Part shown: positions 33,865 through 38,627 of the stretch, piece after piece
How positions within the stretch are numbered: the first letter of the stretch is position 1
How the letters are laid out: each line of letters starts with the position of its first letter
Origin: CAZTYI01 sp964466185
GTDB lineage: Bacteria > Chlamydiota > Chlamydiia > Chlamydiales > SM23-39
Assembly: GCA_964466185.1 (NCBI GenBank)
Contig: CAYXMS010000010.1
Location: 1 to 38,627, forward strand
Direction: 5' to 3'
DNA length: 38,627 nt
Position numbers and translations under genes: made by a program
The notes under the pieces: model-generated
What the model was told of the DNA's origin: nothing
The model's input: only the letters and a program-made list of their open reading frames with translations
The model's database searches: none

Positions 33865-34932
33865 ATGCTTCCTCGGGAAACACCCCGCCTTGGCCATGGT
33901 ATTTTTCTCTGTCTGACTGCCTACTTTTTTTTTGCATTGGCTGCTACTTTTGTCCGTCTATTTCCACCCCAGTTTCCGACCTTACAAATTCTTTTTTTTC
34001 AGTGCTTTATTGCTTTAATCTGTCTAATTTACAAAATACGGAGCAAGCATAAAAAACTCTCTTTTAAAACCCGATTTTTTGTTTACCATCTGGTAAGAGG
34101 CATTAGCAGTGTAATGGGTTTTTTATGCTTTTATTTGACCATTAAATATACTAATTTGGTAGATGCATCTGTTCTAAATGCCACCTCTCCTTTTTATATA
34201 CCTTTCATTTGGTTGCTTTTAACGAAAGAAAAGATCGAAAAGCAAGTTTTCTGGGCAATTATTTTAGGATTTATAGGAGTGGCTTTTATTTTAAAACCGG
34301 AAGGCAGTATTTTTCACCCAGGTTCTTTTTTGGGCCTCTTGGCAGGTCTGCTCTCTGCTATTGGCATTGTCAGCATTTCTTTTTTAAACCGGCATCAAGA
34401 ACCCACAACAAATATTGTTTTTTATTTTTTCTTTATTAGCGTAATGGCTCTTTTACCTTTTCTGCCGGCTGTTTGGCAAACGCCCTCTTTTACAGAAAGT
34501 TTTCTCTTGCTGGCCAGCGGCATCAGTTTTTTCTATGCCCAATCTTTTTTAACTAGGGCTTTTCAGTTCGGCACAGCTGCTTTTTTATCGCCCCTTTCTT
34601 ACAGTACTATAATTTATTTAGCCCTAATTAGTTTAATCTTTTTAAATGTCCCTCTTTCCCGGGCTACAATAATTGGCATTGCTTTAGTTATTCTGGGAGG
34701 CACAACTACTTTTATTCTGACAAAAAAACCCTCTACTTTTAAAGATTTGTTTACCCGCAATCATTTTCACCATAGATGGCACCTTTTTAAAAAACCTAAA
34801 AAAGACGAAATTCAAAATACTCAAAAAAATCAAGTCAACGCAAAACAGCCTTCCGAACAAGCAAATCAAGCTAGGATGGATCATGGTGCAACAGATTCTA
34901 ACAACCAAAAATATCCGCCAAAGACTTTCTAA
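33865..34932 (+). CDS. EamA/DMT-family transporter
   Basis: A 355-residue membrane protein with ten predicted helices in two repeats, the layout of drug/metabolite transporters. First repeat: LCLTAYFFFALAATFVRLF through ILGFIGVAFILKPEG; second: LLAGLLSAIGIVSISFL through IIGIALVILGGTTTFIL. The KPEG at the end of repeat one is typical of the family. About 60 hydrophilic residues follow the last helix, rich in K, N and Q, longer than usual. Substrates in this superfamily range from amino acids to drugs, and chlamydiae and rickettsiae use relatives to import S-adenosylmethionine; the substrate here is unknown. Its stop interlocks with that of rsmB (CTAA). Confidence 0.88.
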   Translation: MLPRETPRLGHGIFLCLTAYFFFALAATFVRLFPPQFPTLQILFFQCFIALICLIYKIRSKHKKLSFKTRFFVYHLVRGISSVMGFLCFYLTIKYTNLVDASVLNATSPFYIPFIWLLLTKEKIEKQVFWAIILGFIGVAFILKPEGSIFHPGSFLGLLAGLLSAIGIVSISFLNRHQEPTTNIVFYFFFISVMALLPFLPAVWQTPSFTESFLLLASGISFFYAQSFLTRAFQFGTAAFLSPLSYSTIIYLALISLIFLNVPLSRATIIGIALVILGGTTTFILTKKPSTFKDLFTRNHFHHRWHLFKKPKKDEIQNTQKNQVNAKQPSEQANQARMDHGATDSNNQKYPPKTF

Positions 34933-36245
34933 AAACCAAAACTGCTTCCAAAACCACCATCTGTTCCTTGATAATCTGGCAGCTTTAAAAAAGAGCTTTT
35001 TAATTTAAGGCCTAATTTTTGTTCAGCCTTTAAAAATCTACAGACTAAATCTTCATTTTCATCTTTTAAAATAGAACAGGTCAAATACCAGATCTGCCCG
35101 TTTTTAGACAGCAAAGAAGCTGCATTTTTCAATATCTGCAGCTGTTTTTCTTGCAAGGCTTTTAAGTTTTTCTGATCTAATCTCCATCTGGCCTCTGGCC
35201 TTTTATGTAACACTCCGCTATTGGAACAAGGAGCATCGACCACAATCAAATCAAACTTTTGAGAAGAAGAAAAATTTTCAGCAGGGCCCGAAAAAAGTTC
35301 TACTCTTTTTGCAAGTTTATATTTTGCCAGATTTTCTTTAATTTTCCGCAATTTTTTATCTGTCAGATCATTGGCAAAAATTTTAGATTCAGGATAAAGA
35401 TCTGCTAAAAGCAAAAGTTTTCCTCCCGGCGCTGCACACAGATCTAAAATTTTCTGAGGTTTTTGAGAAAAGTTTTTGACAAGCTGCTGCATTAAAAAAA
35501 CAGAACAAAAATTTTGGATATAATAATCAGTGCTTTTAACATACCTACCAATCTTTTCCCCTTTTTTTAAAACTATCATTTCAAACTTATTTTCATTTTT
35601 ATCTTTTTTCCTTTCTACATGCATTTTTTTTCTCACCCGTGCCATTTTAACCGGAGTCTGATTCATAATATCCAACAATTCTTGAGTTTTTTTTAATCCA
35701 TAAAATGCAATTAATTTCCGAATAAAAAATTCCGGATAAGAATAGAAATCAGCCAGATCTTTTAAAGTTTCTGTTTTAGACAGCACCTCTTCCTGAAAAG
35801 AACTTTTACAAAAAGAACTTTTATAAAAAGCACGCAAATAAGCATTAAAAAAAGCCGCCTGTCTGACATGAAAATATGTTTTAGCCAATTTCACCGTCTC
35901 GTCAACAACTGCATAAAAAGGAATTTTCTGCATAAAAAAAACTTGATACAAAGCCATATACAACAGCAGTCTTGGGCCGGATTTTAATTTCAGTTTAGCC
36001 TTAGATTTTTCGCCCGGCTGTTGCTGAGAATAAATTTTTTCTGCAAGATACTTTAAAGTCAGCTGTCTTCTTTCAACACCGCAGGCAATCTCGTAGGCCA
36101 AAGCTAAATCTTGAGAGCTCAAGCCGCAGCCAGAACTAAAAAAATCTTCTATAAAACCGCCCTTTTTAACAAACAACAAAGCTAGATAGGCTTGTTTTCT
36201 TGGTGTAAAAGTTCTTTTTGTAAAAGTTCTTTTTGACTTTGACAT
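34929..36245 (-). CDS. rsmB: 16S rRNA (cytosine967-C5)-methyltransferase RsmB/Sun
   Basis: A full-length, 438-residue RsmB. Residues about 10-150 form the NusB-like RNA-binding domain (ALAYEIACGVERRQLTLKYL, then PFYAVVDETVKLAK). The methyltransferase domain has the SAM loop ILDLCAAPGGKLLLLADLY (about 265-283), the release cysteine in VVDAPCSNSGVLHKRPEARW and the nucleophile in WYLTCSILKDENED. It methylates C967 of E. coli 16S rRNA or its equivalent. The N-terminal RTFTKRTFT comes from a tandem 15-base repeat, and a related repeat in the opposite orientation encodes KSSFCKSSF near residues 143-150. A second family member ends at 294. Confidence 0.93.
   Translation of the reverse strand: MSKSKRTFTKRTFTPRKQAYLALLFVKKGGFIEDFFSSGCGLSSQDLALAYEIACGVERRQLTLKYLAEKIYSQQQPGEKSKAKLKLKSGPRLLLYMALYQVFFMQKIPFYAVVDETVKLAKTYFHVRQAAFFNAYLRAFYKSSFCKSSFQEEVLSKTETLKDLADFYSYPEFFIRKLIAFYGLKKTQELLDIMNQTPVKMARVRKKMHVERKKDKNENKFEMIVLKKGEKIGRYVKSTDYYIQNFCSVFLMQQLVKNFSQKPQKILDLCAAPGGKLLLLADLYPESKIFANDLTDKKLRKIKENLAKYKLAKRVELFSGPAENFSSSQKFDLIVVDAPCSNSGVLHKRPEARWRLDQKNLKALQEKQLQILKNAASLLSKNGQIWYLTCSILKDENEDLVCRFLKAEQKLGLKLKSSFLKLPDYQGTDGGFGSSFGF
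35796..35824. repeat. Tandem 14-15 bp repeat inside rsmB, inverted relative to 36205-36234
   Basis: AAAAGAACTTTTAC at 35796-35809 followed directly by AAAAAGAACTTTTAT at 35810-35824. The consensus AAAAAGAACTTTTAC is the exact reverse complement of the repeat at the 5' end of the same gene. Confidence 0.75.
36205..36234. repeat. Tandem 15-bp repeat at the 5' end of rsmB
   Basis: Two exact copies of GTAAAAGTTCTTTTT, encoding the doubled RTFT near the RsmB N-terminus. Being a multiple of three, copy-number change would keep the frame. Confidence 0.8.
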
Positions 36246-36269
36246 AAAATAAAATAACCAAAATATTAT
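36239..36269 (+). promoter_or_regulatory. Possible promoter of the bifunctional IspD-like gene
   Basis: A perfect TTGACA (36239-36244) overlaps the rsmB start codon region; TATTAT (36264-36269) follows after 19 bases, a little long. Initiation near 36276 would give a leader of about 36 bases. Confidence 0.4.
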
Positions 36270-36311
36270 TCATAATAACATTTTTAACCTTAACATTACA
36301 CAAAACTATAT

Positions 36312-37703
36312 ATGCAAGTTGCAATTTTATTGATGGCAGGCAAAAGCCGACGTTTCCAAAGTGAAACACCCAAACAATTTCATTTACTTTCTGGTAAAAT
36401 GCTCTATCAATACGCCCTGCAGACTGCAGTAAAATCAAATCTTTTTGATTTAATAATCTTAGTCTGCCCTAAAAATCAAATAGCGACAGTTAAAAATCAT
36501 AATTTAACGAAAAATTTTTTAATAAATACTAAAAAAACAAACAAATCTCTTATCAAATTAATTATTGGAGGAAAAACCCGACAGGAATCTGTTTTCAAAG
36601 CGCTTTTAGCCTGTCCCAAAAAAACTTCTTTAGTTCTCATTCATGATGCTGTCCGTCCTTTTGTCAGCCGCAAAATTTTAAAAGAAAATATCGCTTTGGC
36701 TAAAAAACATCAGGCTGTAGATACCTGTTTAAAAAGTTTTGATACTATTGTTCACAGTAAAGATTTAAAAAAAATCACAAAAATTCCCTTAAGAAAAGAA
36801 TATCTAAGAGGACAAACCCCGCAAACATTTGCCTATCCTTTGATCTTAAAAGCGCATCTTCACGCTCGCCAGAAAAACTATTATAACGCATCCGATGACT
36901 GCCAGCTAGTGCTGAAATTAAAAAAACCTGTCCATATAGCAACAGGAGACGAGCACAATCTAAAAATAACTACTCAGCTGGATCTTTTTTTAGCCGAACA
37001 GATTTTAAGAACTAAAACTGAAAAGCAATCTGATATTTTATCGAACCAGAAACCCAAAAACCAAAAAATCAAACAATTAAAAAATAAAAAATATATTATA
37101 GTTGGCGCATCCGGCGGTATTGGCTCTGTTCTTTGTCAGCTTTTAAAACGACAAAAAGCCCAGGTCTTGGCTATATCCAGAACTTCTATTTTTGCAGCAG
37201 ACATTACCAAACCTAAAACATTAAAAACTATTTTCCAAAAAATTCATCAGAAATATGGACCCGTTGACGGTTTAATTAATACTGCTGGTTTTTTAAAAAC
37301 CGGTTTTTTAAAAGAACTAGACGATAAGACTATAGAAAAAACTATTCACACCAATTTAACAGGGCTGATCCATATTTGCAAATATGTAAAAATCAAAAAA
37401 CATGGCCATATTATCAATATCGCCTCCTCCTCTTATGCCAAAGGCCGGGCCTTCTATCCGGTTTATTCAGCTGCTAAAGCAGCGGTTGTTAATTTTACCC
37501 AGGCTATAGCAGAAGAAATGCCCTCTTTAAAAATTAACGCCTTAGTGCCTTCCAGAACCGATACAGCTTTAAGAAGAAAAAATTTTACTGATGAAAACCC
37601 AAAGTTATTACTCTCGCCTCAAAAAGTCGCCGAAACTATTTATCAGATTTTAGCTTATGGGAAAACCACAGGAACAATTATAGAACTTAAAAAAAACAGC
37701 TGA
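36312..37703 (+). CDS. Bifunctional IspD/TarI-type cytidylyltransferase fused to a short-chain dehydrogenase (Bcs1/Acs1-like, candidate CDP-ribitol synthase)
   Basis: 463 residues, two domains. Residues 1-235 are an IspD/TarI nucleotidyltransferase: ETPKQFHLL at 18-26, GGKTRQESV at 86-94, HDAVRPF at 111-117, RGQTPQTF at 166-173, and GDEHNLKIT at 212-220. Residues 259-460 are a short-chain dehydrogenase: GASGGIG at 265-271, NTAG at 323-326, SSSY at 372-375, and YxxxK as Y385-K389. The order and total length match Haemophilus Bcs1/Acs1 (about 474 residues), which reduce ribulose-5-phosphate and make CDP-ribitol; PSRTDTALRRKNF near 413-425 also recalls that family. The alternative is the MEP-pathway enzyme IspD with an added dehydrogenase; Chlamydia IspD is single-domain. 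I favour the first, at moderate confidence. Confidence 0.85.
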   Translation: MQVAILLMAGKSRRFQSETPKQFHLLSGKMLYQYALQTAVKSNLFDLIILVCPKNQIATVKNHNLTKNFLINTKKTNKSLIKLIIGGKTRQESVFKALLACPKKTSLVLIHDAVRPFVSRKILKENIALAKKHQAVDTCLKSFDTIVHSKDLKKITKIPLRKEYLRGQTPQTFAYPLILKAHLHARQKNYYNASDDCQLVLKLKKPVHIATGDEHNLKITTQLDLFLAEQILRTKTEKQSDILSNQKPKNQKIKQLKNKKYIIVGASGGIGSVLCQLLKRQKAQVLAISRTSIFAADITKPKTLKTIFQKIHQKYGPVDGLINTAGFLKTGFLKELDDKTIEKTIHTNLTGLIHICKYVKIKKHGHIINIASSSYAKGRAFYPVYSAAKAAVVNFTQAIAEEMPSLKINALVPSRTDTALRRKNFTDENPKLLLSPQKVAETIYQILAYGKTTGTIIELKKNS

Positions 37704-37742
37704 AGGAAAAGGCCTTTTTGGCAAAAAAAGTAAAAAATATAT

Positions 37743-37780
37743 AAAAAAAGCCTGAAAGCTTTAAAAACTTACAGGCTTAA
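37743..37780 (-). terminator. Rho-independent terminator of the tRNA transcript
   Basis: On the minus strand AAGCCTG and CAGGCTT pair (7 bp, plus 37748-37754 with 37772-37778), with three further inner pairs after a T-T mismatch, followed by a run of T. It lies right after tRNA-Lys. Confidence 0.75.
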
Positions 37781-37787
37781 AATATTA

Positions 37788-37859
<72 letters not shown>

Positions 37860-37869
37860 GGAGTAAATG

Positions 37870-37944
37870 TGACCCCAAGGGGATTCGAACCCCTGTTATT
37901 GGAATGAAAATCCAGTGTCCTAGACCGGGCTAGACGATGGGGCC
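37870..37944 (-). tRNA. tRNA-Glu (UUC)
   Basis: 75 nucleotides, no encoded CCA. Acceptor GGCCCCA/TGGGGTC with one G-U pair, D region like E. coli tRNA-Glu (TCGTCTAG), anticodon loop TTTTCAT (anticodon TTC), T arm AGGGG-TTCGAAT-CCCCT. The outermost anticodon pair is a C-A mismatch. Confidence 0.95.
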
Positions 37945-37960
37945 AGGGTAATTGCCTATC

Positions 37961-37989
37961 ATTCTATAGTTTAAGCTCTTTTCTGACAA
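37961..37989 (-). promoter_or_regulatory. Promoter of the tRNA-Glu/tRNA-Lys operon
   Basis: Minus strand TTGTCA (plus 37984-37989) and TAGAAT (plus 37961-37966), each five of six, exact 17-base spacer. The -35 abuts the frr stop. Initiation near 37954 is ten bases before the mature tRNA-Glu. Confidence 0.68.
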
Positions 37990-38541
37990 TCAAATCTCTA
38001 AAATTTCTTTCTCTTTTTGTTCTGTTAAAGCATCTATCTCTTTACAAAAAGAATCAGTAAATTCCTGAATTTTCTTTTCCACTTTTTTCAATTCGTCTTC
38101 CGGCATTACTTTATCATCTTTTTGTTTTTTGGCTATTTTCATAAATTTTCCGCGAATATCGCGAATGGCAACTTTAGCCTTTTCCCCAAATTTTTTACAC
38201 TGTTTGGCTATATCTTTACGCAAACCCTCATCCATCGGAGGAAAGGTAATGCGGATAACATGCCCGTCAATTTTAGGCTGCAAGTTCAAATTAGCTTTTT
38301 CGATTGCTTTATTGATCGGATTTAAATTGCTCTGATCAAAAGGCGAAATCAAAAGCTGACGCGGCTCGGGTACATTAATATTAGCCAGCTCTTTGAGTTT
38401 CATCTGCGTGCCGTAAGCTTCTACCCTAACGCCATCCAACACCCCTGGATTTGCCCTGCCGGTTCTTAAACCTCTCAATTCTGTTTTTAAATGATCCATT
38501 GCCAACTGCATGGCTTTTTTAATATCATCTTCAAATTGCAT
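37990..38541 (-). CDS. frr: Ribosome recycling factor
   Basis: 183 residues, the usual length (185). It splits post-termination ribosomes together with EF-G. The head-tail signature is clear: LRGLRTGRANPGVLDGVRVE with the conserved RTGRA near residues 26-30, then GTQMKLKELANINVPEPR, ITFPPMDEGLRKDIAKQ and VAIRDIRGKFMKIAKK. A strong Shine-Dalgarno (AGAGGAG) precedes the ATG. In Chlamydia frr follows pyrH; here the bases immediately upstream look like the 3' part of a tRNA. Confidence 0.96.
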   Translation of the reverse strand: MQFEDDIKKAMQLAMDHLKTELRGLRTGRANPGVLDGVRVEAYGTQMKLKELANINVPEPRQLLISPFDQSNLNPINKAIEKANLNLQPKIDGHVIRITFPPMDEGLRKDIAKQCKKFGEKAKVAIRDIRGKFMKIAKKQKDDKVMPEDELKKVEKKIQEFTDSFCKEIDALTEQKEKEILEI

Positions 38542-38559
38542 ATAGTCTCCTCTTTAAAA

Positions 38560-38627
38560 GACAGGTTTAAGGATTTGAACCTCCCTCGCCTAAAGGCGAA
38601 GGATTCCTGGTTCGTAGCTCCGAGTAA
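38560..38627 (-). tRNA. Partial tRNA-like element (3' half) cut by the window end
   Basis: On the minus strand there is a good T-loop core (GGTTCAAATCC) next to a stable stem CCTTCGCC-TTTA-GGCGAGGG that could be the variable arm of a class II tRNA, and an upstream CTACGAACC like the anticodon loop of tRNA-Arg (ACG). The parts do not fold cleanly: the anticodon stem has extra bases and the outer T-stem pair is G-A. The 5' half is outside the window. It may be an unusual tRNA, a decayed one, or another RNA. Confidence 0.4.

Noticed and set aside
36205..36234. CRISPR array
   Set aside because: Only two directly adjacent 15-bp units inside a conserved gene, with no spacers and no cas genes.
38560..38627. 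3' end of tmRNA
   Set aside because: The acceptor strand (AACCTGT) does not match the conserved tmRNA 3' end and no tag-coding sequence is in view.

Overview
This is about 38.6 kb of AT-rich bacterial chromosome that I assign to the phylum Chlamydiota, probably an environmental (Parachlamydiales-like) lineage rather than the genus Chlamydia. Three things support this. The run aspS-mip-trmL-trxA-uhpC-dnaE-(TPR)-(lipoprotein)-dacF and the run recJ-secDF-uppS-cdsA-cmk-plsC reproduce neighbourhoods I remember from Chlamydia trachomatis. SecD and SecF are one 1476-residue protein with a very long SecD insertion. A UhpC-type sugar-phosphate antiporter is present. The placement comes from remembered gene order and protein motifs, not from a database search.

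Layout. 1-6.2 kb: tail of an RsmB/Fmu rRNA methyltransferase, a SurA-like periplasmic chaperone, rsmA/ksgA, the D,D-carboxypeptidase dacF, a small conserved hypothetical, and an LptE-like lipoprotein with a BamD-like TPR protein. 6.2-15.2 kb: dnaE and uhpC, then aspS-mip-trmL on the plus strand, meeting trxA. 15.2-18.2 kb: a phospholipid and lipid-carrier operon, uppS-cdsA-(cmk::plsC fusion). 18.3-26.4 kb: secDF, recJ and a solitary sufB with a perfect consensus promoter. 26.4-32.3 kb: an envelope and glycan block with a two-partner-secretion (TpsB) outer-membrane transporter, the dTDP-L-rhamnose genes rfbC-rfbD-rfbB, and pgeF. 32.3-34.9 kb: accessory-looking DNA with an orphan kinase-like protein carrying an RVRF motif, a roughly 13% GC spacer and an EamA transporter. 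34.9-38.6 kb: a full-length RsmB, a bifunctional IspD/TarI-like plus short-chain-dehydrogenase protein resembling Bcs1/Acs1, tRNA-Lys, tRNA-Glu, frr and a partial tRNA-like element at the window edge.

Much of the window serves the envelope: undecaprenyl carrier (uppS), CDP-diacylglycerol (cdsA), phosphatidate (plsC domain), LPS and outer-membrane assembly (LptE-like, BamD-like, SurA-like, Mip), peptidoglycan trimming (dacF), secretion (secDF, TpsB) and nucleotide-sugar or polyol supply (rfbCDB, Bcs1-like). The rest is translation and replication housekeeping.

The points most worth a second look are the orphan protein at 32529-33458 (eukaryote-style PP1-docking motif plus kinase-like catalytic loop), the candidate CDP-ribitol synthase at 36312-37703, the cmk::plsC fusion with an A7 run at its junction, and the TpsB protein with a very basic N-terminal extension and no exoprotein partner in view. 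No insertion sequence, prophage or CRISPR array was seen.
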